A DNA stretch of 64,000 nt from Phoebastria nigripes (Eukaryota; Chordata; Aves; Procellariiformes; Diomedeidae), in the NCBI GenBank assembly GCA_035582835.1, contig JAYKAV010002774.1:540418-604417 (forward strand). Reading direction: 5' to 3'. Position 1 is the first letter of the stretch; the number at the start of each line of letters is the position of its first letter. Below, piece by piece: positions 1 through 10,354 of the stretch. The notes beneath the pieces were generated by a model. That model had not been told where the DNA came from. It saw nothing but the letters and a program-made list of their open reading frames with translations, and ran no database searches. A program made the translations under genes and the position numbers.

Positions 1-2195
1 TATACCCCGGGGACGGCTACGGGTTGAGAATTATGCAAACTGCTGCAGTGGGTGCTGTGTTGCCTCGCCGGGGGAGGGATGGGGAGGAATTCCCTCCGGT
101 TAGAGAGCTGCATGCTGTGGCGTGGAGTTGAAAACCCAAGCGCACATTTCTAGGGCAGAGAAAGAGAGGGGAGCAACTCCTCTGGCCATGCTGTAGCTAT
201 CTATTGGACCGGTTTCTGGAAATCTCAAAATATTTTCATACAGTTGTGAAAAAGTGTGTTTTACAAAGTAGAACTGGGGACCGTTGTCTCACTGCTGTTG
301 ATTTTAATTTTTGTGAGCTTAATTCCTGGANTAGGTGCTTTGAAACCCTTTTGAGAAAGGAAAGGAGAAGCTGACCAGAAATAATTTTGGATTTAGTCGT
401 ACGCTTTTCAGGACTGTGAGCTCGTATTTTCAACATGACACCTGGGACATGAATTCTGTGATTAGTCAATGGATGTAATTAGCAACCATCGAAAGTTATG
501 TGATGTTGCCTCATGTTTCTTGCAGCTGGCAAGTGTGATACTGTATGAACAAAATGCCTCTGTTGGCTGGGCTAGCCTGTATTTTGTTGATGATGCTTGT
601 TTGCTGGTAGGCTGCCTGACTGTCCTGGTAGAAATATTAAACAGCAATTTTGGCTGATTCAAATGCTGCTTTTTCAAGGACCGAAGTACATACAGTTTCT
701 GCTGAACAGCCCTGTGAATGATAATTCAGAGCAGAAAATCCCCATAATGTAAACTCTGTTGGTCAGTTAGGAAGTCATAGGCGGGCACTATTTTATTACT
801 ACCAGAGTTCTCATAAAAGGATATAATTAATGACTCCAGCTCAAGAGAGACTTAATAGGAATGGCACAAGTACTGATTTCATGCTTGAAGGCTTATAATG
901 ATGTTAGCAAGGCAATGTAGGGAATTTCTTCTTTTTGTCTGCATGTAATTCTAAACATCATTTTTTGTTTTGTTTGGCTGCTGCAGTTGTGCCTGCTATA
1001 GGCATGCACTTTTCTGTTTGAATATTATAAAACAAGTGAATGAAAAATTATCTTCCAAAATAGAATTTGTAAAAGAATTAAATGCAATCCAGACTACTCT
1101 AATTGATATTATTTCTATCAAAGGTGTTTTTTTCTTTATTTTGTGGGATTGCTGGGTGTTGCTTGTCCTGGCGTACAATACATCTGTGGCTGGTTTGCTT
1201 TACTGTATTATCAGGTTAGGGTTGGTTTCTCTGTCAAGATTGTTTAAGGTAAAGTTTGAGCAGTAATTTTGATATTGGCCATTGTGTTCATGTTTCATCT
1301 TTATATTTCATGCTTAAAGAGGATTTAAAATTAAATGCTAGATCCATAATAATAATACATGCAATGGCATATGCATGATTTTAGGCCCTTTTCTTGCATG
1401 CAGAAATACAGGGTCCTGAGTTCAGTGAGCTCATATTTTAACCAGATTGCTGATTTTAAGGCAGATCCTCTGAGGAACTTGTTGTTGTTTGCCTTGTTTT
1501 CTGTCTTTGCCATATCATGACTAGAGCACTGCAAGACACATTAATTAGGGCCCGAGGGAGCCTAAAGGTGGTACATCTGCGGTAGCCGGATTGCTAAGGC
1601 AGGCATTTCATGTGGTCATACTGCAGTGATTGCGTGTGACCTGCACTAAGTGCCTGAAGATATTCAGATACCATCTTGGCACTGGACGTTTCCAGGCGCC
1701 TGATCCAAACTTAGCTGAGGAACCCTCTCTTTCCTAATAGGGAATCAGTGCCAGTTTCCTTCAGTGTTACTACCACAGCGTTGCCATCAGAGATGTTCAA
1801 GTTTGATTTTACTTGCTGTATAAATAACAAGCTGCTTTAGAGTATTCATTATGAGGACTCTTGATTCTGGAATCTGCTGCCTCAGTTTTTGAGAAATAAT
1901 TGTTACTCTTTCAGGCATAATTTTAAGAGAAACTTCTGAGGCAAGTTGCTTGACAGCTGAGACGAGAAGATGAGAGCTGTTGCCACACTTTTGCTTGCTT
2001 GAAAAGGTTTGAGTATAGGGGAGTTCCTGATGCTTTTATTGTGCTACGTTGTCCTTTCAAATGGTTTTCAAAGGTACCTGGAGTTTGGCATAGGCAGTTT
2101 TTTGTTTGTACATTATAATGCTAAAACTCCACTAAAGTTATAATTTATCTTTATTTCTTCTCTCACAATATTAATCAATTACCTCAATTTAACAG
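1..2195 (+). other. NELL2: NELL2 intron (3' part) upstream of exon A
   Basis: No exon or recognised repeat is seen. The first 200 bases are GC-rich with several CpGs (ccccggggacggctacggg and cgccggggg), unlike the AT-rich remainder, and might be the edge of a repeat or a regulatory patch. From about 200 on it is ordinary AT-rich intron. The last 50 bases contain the pyrimidine tract and cag acceptor of exon A. Small open frames here are short and resemble nothing I know. Confidence 0.7.
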
Positions 2196-2298
2196 GACCA
2201 CAAAATGCAGCGTATTCCAAAAGACAGTTGTACAGCTTTGAACTGCCCAGAATCTCAACAGATCCCCTTATCTCACAGTTGCTGCAAAATCTGTAAAG
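2196..2298 (+). CDS. NELL2: NELL2 exon A: C-terminal part of a VWC domain
   Basis: This 103-nt exon encodes 34 residues plus one base, beginning DHKMQRIPKDSC and ending SCCKICK. The CCKIC pair of cysteines is the typical end of a von Willebrand factor C module. The acceptor is a T/C-rich tract ending aacag and the donor is gtaagg. It enters in phase 0 and leaves in phase 1, and the split glycine codon is completed by exon B to give CKGHDFC, the junction known in NELL2. The protein is a secreted glycoprotein with a laminin-G/TSPN domain, coiled coil, VWC and EGF modules. VWC domains in such proteins are extracellular binding modules. The preceding VWC exon must lie upstream of the window, since I could not find it in bases 1-2195. 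The paralogue NELL1 has the same layout, but the residues here fit NELL2. Confidence 0.93.
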
Positions 2299-5200
2299 GT
2301 AAGGTAATAGCTGGATATGTAAGCTCAGTGTAATTTTCCATTCTTATAGCTTATATAGACTTTTTTCTTATAATTTTGAATAGGACACTCCTACCCATGA
2401 TAATCACTATACATCTTGGGAAGCTGAATAGATAACATCTGCATCGTGACATCTGAAAATTGTTTGTAAAATGTCTAATAGTGTAAATTCTGTGAAACGT
2501 TTACTGGCACTTGTGTTTTTCATTCTAGCCAAAAGTGGGTGAAAAGTCAAAGAAATCATATACATAATTGGTGATTTTCTACCCTTTCCTTTGGACCCAC
2601 TCCTGTGTCCAAACAAAATGAGATTGGAGAAATGTCCATGTTCCCCAGCATCTTTCTGAGATGCTTTGAGATGTCTCTTTTAGAGAACTGTTCGTGCTAT
2701 GCAGTTGTTCGAAGACTGGAGTAACTTGTTTATCTGTTTCGGGTTGTAGTCTGTATCTAGAAGCAGAAGCTTTGGGGAATATTTTTGTATGCTATGTACC
2801 TTTGTGTGTTACATCCAGACTGATCCTTACCAAAGGGGAGAGATGCATGAAGTGCTCTGTGTCTTGAGCCCACTCTTTTGATCTGGACTAATACCAGTAT
2901 CTTCAAAGCTATGAGCAATTGCATCGTCAAGTGGCTATGTCTGTTTCTTCTATAGCTAAATAATGATAAATTGATACCAGGCATGAAAGAAGATGTTAGA
3001 CTCTTGGGCTGATTTTAGGCATACTTCAGTGAAAAGAAGAGTGCAGCTACACTTGTTTCTGTGCTACTTGGCGCAAATATGAAGGATACGATTAATGACA
3101 TCAAGCACAGAGAAAGAAAGTAGAAGAAAAGAACTTAAGAAAAGTTGATAGGTCTTGAAGTCTATCACAGTCAAAAAGGATTTTTTAATGATAATTTTCT
3201 ATAAAATCTTCAGTGGCTTAGAGAAAAGAATTCTGTGTTTCTTGTGCTTGGTATAGCTAGAAAATTTTAATATATGTCAGATGAGTGCTTTCTGAACATA
3301 TTCGATCCTACCTTGACCATGCTAGCTTGGCACCTCATGAGCTGTGGAGCTTATTCTTTAAACAAGAAGCTGCTGTATGCTATTATTCAGCAGGATGTAT
3401 TTTGTTTATTAATACAGCTGATAGGTAAGTGTTAAGAATCTTCAGAAAAACAAAAAATCAGTAAAAAAGCCGTCACCCTTTCTGGATAACATGTACATTC
3501 TTAGTTATTTAATGCCAAAGTCTGATACAGCCAATCCAGGCCAGGAAATCCAAAAATAAGACTATTGCTTTGTCATTAACTCAGGCTTCAATGAGGAGGA
3601 CAACAAAAAGGCAAAGAGTGGATATCGCCATGGCCAGAGGTTGCTTTTGACACACACACTTGTGCTGTCATCAATGAGTTTTGAAGACCCTCTAATGCTA
3701 GTAAAAGTGTAGAGCTTTTTGCTTCTTAATGTCCTATGTTAGATAACAGCACGGTGGTAGCTATGGTGAATTATAATATTGAAGTAACATTACCTAAACG
3801 TATCTCTAGGTTACAGGGAGACAATCCACAGCAGGAAAGAAAGAGAGAAAGAAAAACATCTGCCTCGTATCGTAGTAGGACTGGGATGTTTGCATCGTGA
3901 CCANGTCACTGGCTCTCAGTACTAGAACATTCTGCCTTTACGGGCTCTTCTGTTTCTCTTGTCTTGTTTTGCTTGGTTTGTGTTGCTTCACACTGTTCAT
4001 GAGCTGCCCAGGTGCAAAACACCTCTCTGACCTCCAAGCAGACTCTGCCATTGTCCTGCCTGAAGTGCTCATTTAACTTAGCTTCTGTGAAGTTAGGGGT
4101 AGAAGCTCTTTCATAGCAAAATATGAAGCAGAAGCCAGGTGCAGTGATAAAATAATAATCTTTACTGCCAGCAAATACTTGTTTGTTATTTTGTAAGGGG
4201 CCTGTGTTGCAGCCTGATTCCAGCTTGCATTCTGGAGCTGTTGCTGTTACACCAGTCCTGGTCCCCTGAGCCTGACCCACATTCCCCAGTTCTCCTGTGG
4301 GAGATTTTGAGACAAGAAAATAGTTATTGGAAAACAACAGTGAAGTACTGCTGCTTGATCAATTCTAATGCTTCAGTTAAATAAGAAAACTTTAAACAAA
4401 TGAAATTATTGAGAAAGCAATGAAGGAGACAAGCTCCACACCTTTACAGACAGATGCGGGAATTGTGGAAGCTTCAAGTCAGTTACTACAACCAGCTTGA
4501 ATTGAGCATAATAACGGATGATTTAATGGTGCTCAGCAACATAGCAGCATTAGATTTCATGAGAGCAAACAGAAGGAATTTAAAAAAAAAANCTGCTGAG
4601 TTGAAAGGTTCAATCTAAATTTTCCAGCCTGGTAAAGAACTTCAGAATCTTAAAAATTTGTAATTAAGGTGCGATGGAAAACAGTCACACTGAGGAAAAA
4701 TTGAAGAGAAAAAATAGGAAAATAGGAAATAGGGATGGCTAAAAGGTGAGATTTTAAAAATAAACTTCCCTGAAACGGAAAGGATGATGCAATCAGGGAA
4801 GAGTATTCAGTCAGTGCAGCTTGAAAGGAAGAGATAAGGGGAAGAGAAAAGCAAAACAAGTCAATGTTAATCAAAGACTTTCGGTTAAATGTAGAAGGAT
4901 TTTATAAATACACCTGGGAACAAAAAGTGCTAGGAAAAAAAGTAATAGCACTAGTAAATGAGCTACTGAGTGTCTAAGCTATTGAGCTCTTTTATAAATG
5001 TCCAAACAAAAAGAAAAAGAAAATGAAGAAAAATATATAATTAAGAAGTGTCCTGTAAAAGTACTTAACAATGACAAGGAGACAGTAAGGGGATTTAAGC
5101 AAGCCTCCTATCCAGCTGCCTTAGATCAATGCCATAACCTGAAATTGAATTGGAGACCTAGAGACAGTCTCTTCTTGTGGCCTTTACTACTCCTTTCATC

Positions 5201-5356
5201 CGTTTCATGCTTGGTACAATTTATTTTTCTATATCTCATGGACAATAGAAAGGTATTCTTTGACCTAACAAAAAAAAAGATAGGACTGTCTTTGACAGGG
5301 ATGTTTTATAATCCCTGGATTCTTTTTAACCCTCCATCATATTTGTTTCTGTACAG
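2299..5356 (+). other. NELL2: NELL2 intron between exons A and B (3058 bp)
   Basis: AT-rich intron in phase 1, donor gtaagg and acceptor gtacag. It holds a 143-codon open frame on the minus strand (3906-4337) that resembles nothing I recognise and is of a length expected by chance in this much sequence. Bases 4560-5060 are markedly adenine-rich on the + strand. No clear transposon is visible. Confidence 0.8.
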
Positions 5357-5485
5357 GCCATGACTTCTGCACTGAAGGACATAACTGTATGGAGCATTCT
5401 GTCTGCCGAAACCTAGATGACAGAGCTGTCTGTAGCTGCCGAGATGGCTTCCGAGCCCTTCGGGAAGACAATGCCTACTGTGAAG
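5357..5485 (+). CDS. NELL2: NELL2 exon B: first EGF-like domain
   Basis: This 129-nt exon is in phase 1 at both ends and encodes one complete EGF-like domain, from GHDFCTEGHNC to the end NAYCE. Six cysteines are present with EGF spacing (DFC, HNC, SVC, AVC, SC, YC). The domain lacks the D-x-D-E start of a calcium-binding EGF, so it is the non-calcium first EGF of the array. The acceptor is tttctgtacag. The donor gtaggc is weaker than those of the other four exons because position +4 is g instead of a. It joins in frame to exon A (CCKICK|G) and to exon C (CE|DIDEC). The residues, including FRALREDNAYC, match what I know of NELL2 rather than NELL1. Confidence 0.96.
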
Positions 5486-7244
5486 GTAGGCATCCCTTGT
5501 AAAGATGCTTAGCTCCGCTGTATAAATTGCTGTGGGAAGAATGTATTGATTTAGGAGCTGTAAAAGGGATAGGCCTATTAAATGCAATGAATTAGATATG
5601 CAGCATATTAATCAACTAAAATAATTATCTCTCCGATTAAGTTCTTTAAAAAAAAAAAAATTCTGATCAGTGTCAAAGTTGCAAGTTAGTATGGCTGAGG
5701 TCTTGAATTAGAAACATGATTCCATAGGAAAGTTTTCCTTTTTCTTCATGGTATTCAGATATTCAGGCAACCTAAAAGTCAACTATTTGAATAGCATATT
5801 AGTATAACATTTAGTTTCTCTTTTTACTGCTGCTTGTTCCCATTCTCTCTCCCCAGGAAGTAAGTAAATGCTATAGACTAGATACTAGTATTAATCATAT
5901 TGAGTAATGATTTATTATTTGAGCTGCTCTTTTGGTATCAGAGAGCAACCAGCTGCTTACTCAGAAGAGAAGCCTCTATAATTTGTGTCTTTACAGTCTA
6001 GCGTAATGCTGTGAAAAAAGACCATCCCCACTCCAGCAGCGAGAGCCAAAGTCCTCTGCGTGATCTCTTAGCTTTTGTGCTAACTGTTGCTCTTCCTCAT
6101 GAAAACCCTGATTCTGCAAACACATAATACTACTGTACTATCAGGCCATTCTTACCATAAAGCTTAAGTGCTGGCAGCAGGATGGCCTTTGACTACTAAG
6201 CAATTCGGTTCAGGTTTAGCCTGCTAAATTGAAAGTTAAGCATCTGTGAGTAGAGTCTAAGGTACTCTGCAGTCCCGCGTAATACCTGGATTGTTCTCTG
6301 GTGATGCACAATTAAATGGGATGAATCAAGGCCTTTTAAGACTGTTCCTTTGGCTGAACTCTGCGAAAGTTAATGCCTGCAGCTTACTTGAGTTAGTAGC
6401 TGCATTAATGTCAGTGGGAATGCTCATCNGTAGATTTAGATTTGAGAATTCACAACCGTTTTCAGGAATGGAGCATATAATTAATTCAGCTTCACATACG
6501 TCTCTGCTTAATGTTTATGGTAAGCCTGTTTTGAGAAGTAGAACTGAAAATCATGCAGAAACAAATCCCTTGCCCCTCGTCATGTCCCAGCAGGCATCTG
6601 ACATCAGGACCTGCTTATAGCTTGTTCTGTGTTGCAGCATCAGCCACTTTTTATCCCATAGTCCCTGGAGACTACGCCGAGGCTTAGGCTGCAGATCTGC
6701 ATTTCCGGGAGCTCATCAGCCATTTCCTTTTCGAGGGGGTCACTGGAGCAATGGAGTTATGGTGAAATCAGGTGCTTTAAGAAGGTTTTTTCTGCAGCTC
6801 TGTTGTTACTCTGCTGAATGAAAGCAGAAAAACAAGTTATGCTCTCTTAGTGATCTCCACATCACTCAAATTAGAGTCTGTTGCTATGTGTGGAACTTGC
6901 CAGGCATGTCATAAGCAAAAAACAAAAGAAGCTTTTTGATCAGCATTGGTTGTGAAATGTTTAGATAAGGACACAGTAGATTATCATATGTGAGACTGAT
7001 GCATTCGTATTGTAAGTGGATTTACCAGTTTGTGCAGTACCTGAATTCAGTATGACGATTTTTTGAGAGCTTCTGTATGGGTAAATGACATTGTTTCTGG
7101 GTGGTAATTATCAATTTGCTTAAGTGCTTTCAAAAAACTTCCATAGGTGAATAAAAGGTTGGGACTCATTATTAACATAAAAATAATAATTGTATTACTA
7201 TGTTTGGATGCATTAAATTCTCTCTTAAAAATGTGTATGATTGA

Positions 7245-7335
7245 GGGCCTGATCCAGGAACACTTGCGCACATTGAAGATAGCGGGAGTAAGTCCCATTA
7301 GGAAGATGTGCCCACGTGAGCAAAGCTCATGAGAT
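7245..7335. repeat. Possible old MITE-like fragment
   Basis: The segment begins gggcctgatcc and contains a stretch resembling 'cattgaag...gtcccatt', which recalls old sauropsid DNA-transposon repeats that begin with gggcctgatcc and are palindromic. The opposite terminal repeat is not recognisable here, so this would be a one-ended remnant. This is pattern memory, not a database match. Confidence 0.25.
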
Positions 7336-9161
7336 GGGGTCCCTGCCAGATGAGGTTCTCCCAGCCAAGGGCGAAGCTAACTCAGCAGGCAAAACAGCCT
7401 AGCTTTGCTGCTAGTTAGGTACCATAGCTGCAGTGTAGGCACCATGCTTGAATTCTGCACACGTGGTACTCGAGTTCAGAACTGGCCTTGGCTGGCCATC
7501 CCTGACTGAGTGTGCAGGTCATATGCTGGATGGAGGGGAAATAAGGTTACAGATTGAAACTTTAGGATTGTTTTTGTGGAAGAGGAGGGGCAGGGGACTG
7601 AAATACCCATGTTTCTTCAGAGTTGTGCTTTTAGTATTGTATCCCTTTTTACCAGCCCAAATGTCTCTTTGAGCACTGAGTTTTTTATTTCTGGAAAGAG
7701 ACTCTTACCATAATATTAAACAATGTAATAGCAAAGGGCACAATAGCAGTAGTGTAACACCAAGTCTTTTCAGAGTCCCGTCCCTCATCTTGAAAGGCTG
7801 AAATGGTGCCAACCTCCCTTTCTCGGCACATACCCTTTCTTCGCTGTGCCATTATTGTGGCTTTAATTACGAGCAATGCCAAGTGTAGAAATGTCGAGTT
7901 AACACCAAGTCTTTCAGAGAAGGTTTTTTTAATGGCTGGAGCCCATGGGTATGATAGCTGTTTCTATGTTCGCACTTCACAAACTTCAGATGTACTGCAA
8001 AATTAGATGTCGTTGATTCTGTGTTAGAGCCAAACTTCACTAAATACAATCCTGATTTGTGCCTCAGCACTGTCAAAATTCAAAGAATAAACAGAAGTAA
8101 TGATGCTCCCATTGGCAGAACTTCTCCTTAAGGTAGAAGAACAAAAATAAAAACATTCAAAGCTGGTTTCAGTGTGGGTCTGGAAAAGCTGCATAAATTT
8201 CATCTGAGTGATGGAAGAGTTTGGCTTCTGTCCTAGAAAGAACTGGTGCTTTTCCAAAGCTGTGTGATGTCTCTAGATACTGTTATGGTGGATACCTTTA
8301 TGTTTTATAATAATAATATTTGTTAATATTTATGTCACATTTAGCTTTCCCTTGGAGGACTGTTTAAAGAAATACTTAAAGATACAAGATTTCTTCATTT
8401 ATGTGCTGTAAGCCTTATTCCAAGTACTCTGAAATCTATTTTCTGCCTGAGGTTATTATGCAGTTTGAGATACCTTGTGGGCAGGTTGGGTATGGATTAT
8501 GCTGTGCTGCCCAGGTGTAGGTGCTTTTGAATATAGCATCCTTGGTGTATAGCCTACCTCAAATCAATGTTTTACAAAAACAGATGTTCTGATGAAGTGT
8601 AATTAGTTTTTCCCAAAGCAACATCTGCAGTGCTCTCAAACTGATGATCGCTTTCCGGGATATATTTCAAATAGTGTTCAATGCCCGCTACATTTGTGGT
8701 GGTGGAGTTATGCTGAAAAAGTTTGTAAGGATAAAGTTTGTGACTCTTGGCTGTCAAGATATTCTGATGCATCTAGAGGAGTGAAGTATACCCATATTTC
8801 AAATAAGATGGGTTTGCAAATAGTCTGCTGGTGGCAGCTTTAGGCGTTCTTCTCAGATCCTTGTACCTAAGCTGTTTTCATGCACCGTGTGTGCTGTTTT
8901 TGGCTGGGATAGAGTTAATTTTCTTCATAGTAGCTAGTATGGGGCTGTGTTTTGGATTTGTGCTGAAAACAGTGTTGATAACACAGGGATGTTTTAGTTA
9001 CTGCTGAGCAGTGCTTACAGAGTCAAGGCCTTTTCTGCTTCTCACCCCACCCCACCAGCGAGTAGGCTGGGGGTGCACAAGAAGTTGGGAGGGGATACAG
9101 CTGGGGCAGCTGACCCCAACTGACCAAAGGGGTATTCCATACCATATGATGTCATGCTCAG

Positions 9162-9170
9162 CATATAAAG
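9162..9170 (+). promoter_or_regulatory. TATA-like box of solo LTR copy 1
   Basis: The motif catataaag sits about 270 bp into the LTR and about 190 bp before its polyadenylation signal, the layout of the U3/R region. It is intact here and lost in copy 2, where the aligned bases read cagtaaaaatgg. Whether it drives transcription cannot be told from sequence. Confidence 0.55.
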
Positions 9171-9350
9171 CTGGGGGAAGAAGAAGGAACAGGGGGACAT
9201 TCGGAGTGATGGCGTTTGTCTTCCCAAGTAACNGTTACGCGTGGTGGAGCCCTGCTTTCCTGGAGATGGCTGAACACCTGCCTGCCAATGGGAAGTGGTG
9301 AATGAATTCCTTGTTTGGCTTTGCTTGTGTGTATGGCTTTTGCTTTCCCT

Positions 9351-9356
9351 ATTAAA
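9351..9356 (+). terminator. Polyadenylation signal attaaa in solo LTR copy 1
   Basis: The hexamer attaaa is followed by a T-rich stretch (ctgtctttatctc), the arrangement of an LTR poly(A) site. It is in sense with NELL2, so it could cause some premature polyadenylation of the pre-mRNA. Copy 2 has the same hexamer at 10215-10220. Confidence 0.5.
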
Positions 9357-9816
9357 CTGTCTTTATCTCAACCCACGAGTTTTCTCACTTTTACCTTCCA
9401 ATTCTCTCCCCCATCCCACCGGGGGGGAGGAGTGAGCAAGCGGCTGTGTGGGGCTTAGTTGCCGGCTGGGATTAAACCATAACACTGTGTCGTGCACTTT
9501 TGGCGGTCCTCAAAAGATGTGTTTGGGGAGGAGGTGTTACTTGTACCCTTTGGAGACTGCACTGGGAAGGACTGCTTGAAGTCCAATTTTCTGATATAAT
9601 AATAGCGCTGAACTATCTCTGTGCAAAATCTGATTTCACTTCAGAAGTGTTGCAAAGGATTGCTGATTAAATAGAGAGGAGAGTAGGCTCAAGAAAGAAG
9701 ACAGGAGAATGTAGTAATCTTTTGTAAGCATCAGGACCAAACATGATCCGAGAAAAACAGGTTATTTGCTTCTTTATCAAGAGGATTTTGCCTGATACAG
9801 AGGCTGTTTTACATCA

Positions 9817-10354
9817 TGTACTGATTTTGGCCAGGATGGAGTTAATTTGCTTCGTAGCAGCCTGTATGGTGCTGTGTTTTAGATTTGTGACTAGAACAGT
9901 GTTGATAACACAGGGATGTTTTAGCTGTTGCTGAACAGTGCTTGCACAGTGTCAAGGCTGTCTCTGTTTCTCACTTCCCCCGCAGCCAGTAGGCTGGGGG
10001 TGGGCAAGAGACTGGGAGGGGACGCAGCTGGGACAGCTGAGCCCAACTAAAGGGATATCCCAGACCATACGACGTCGTGCTCAGCAGTAAAAATGGGGGT
10101 ACTCTTTCTAAGGTGGCTGTTTCCACCGAAGACTGGGTGGGCATCAGTCTGCTGGTGGGAGCTGGAGAGTGATTGCCTTTGAATCACTTTTTCCCCCCTT
10201 TTTCCCCTTCACTTATTAAACGGTCTTTATCCCAACCCATGAGTTTTTTCTCAGTTTTGCTCTTTTGATTCTCTCCCCCATTCCACTGGAGGGGGGAGTG
10301 AGCGAGCGAGCGGCTGGTGGGTGCTGAATTGCTGACCAGGGTCAACCCTCCACA
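9817..10354 (+). mobile_element. Solo LTR of an endogenous retrovirus (copy 2, diverged)
   Basis: The segment is about 540 bp, starts tgtactgattttggcc and ends ccctccaca, and is flanked by catca before and cgtca after, a 5-bp duplication with one mismatch. It aligns along most of its length with copy 1 (gttgataacacagggatgtttta, split as gttgataacaca and gggatgtttta, is shared, as is the G-rich end). It is clearly diverged, however, and its centre differs after the lost TATA region (about 10085-10200). It keeps attaaa at 10215-10220. It is a separate, older insertion or a different subfamily, 332 bp downstream of copy 1 in the same orientation. No coding sequence lies between them. Confidence 0.85.

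Larger units (their letters stand above)
8890..9484 (+). mobile_element. Solo LTR of an endogenous retrovirus (copy 1, well preserved)
   Basis: The segment starts tgtgctg and ends ccataaca, the TG...CA ends of an LTR. It is flanked by a near-identical 5-bp target duplication (ccgtg before, ctgtg after). A TATA-like box catataaag lies at 9162-9170 and a polyadenylation signal attaaa at 9351-9356, so it is in sense orientation with NELL2. I recognise the sequence type (tggctgggatagagttaat near the start, a G-rich run and gagtgagcaagcggc near the end) as an LTR widespread in neoavian genomes. There are no internal retroviral genes. The probable history is recombination between the two LTRs of a provirus. 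The 5-bp duplication fits class I or ERVL-type elements; the family is not certain. Confidence 0.88.

Noticed and set aside
3906..4337. A 143-codon open frame on the minus strand in the intron before exon B.
   Set aside because: No domain or family is recognisable. About one random frame of this length is expected in 64 kb of six-frame sequence at this composition, and no splice or promoter context supports it.
8890..10354. The two LTRs as the ends of one provirus.
   Set aside because: Only 332 bp separate them, with no retroviral sequence. Each has its own target duplication, and they are clearly diverged from each other.
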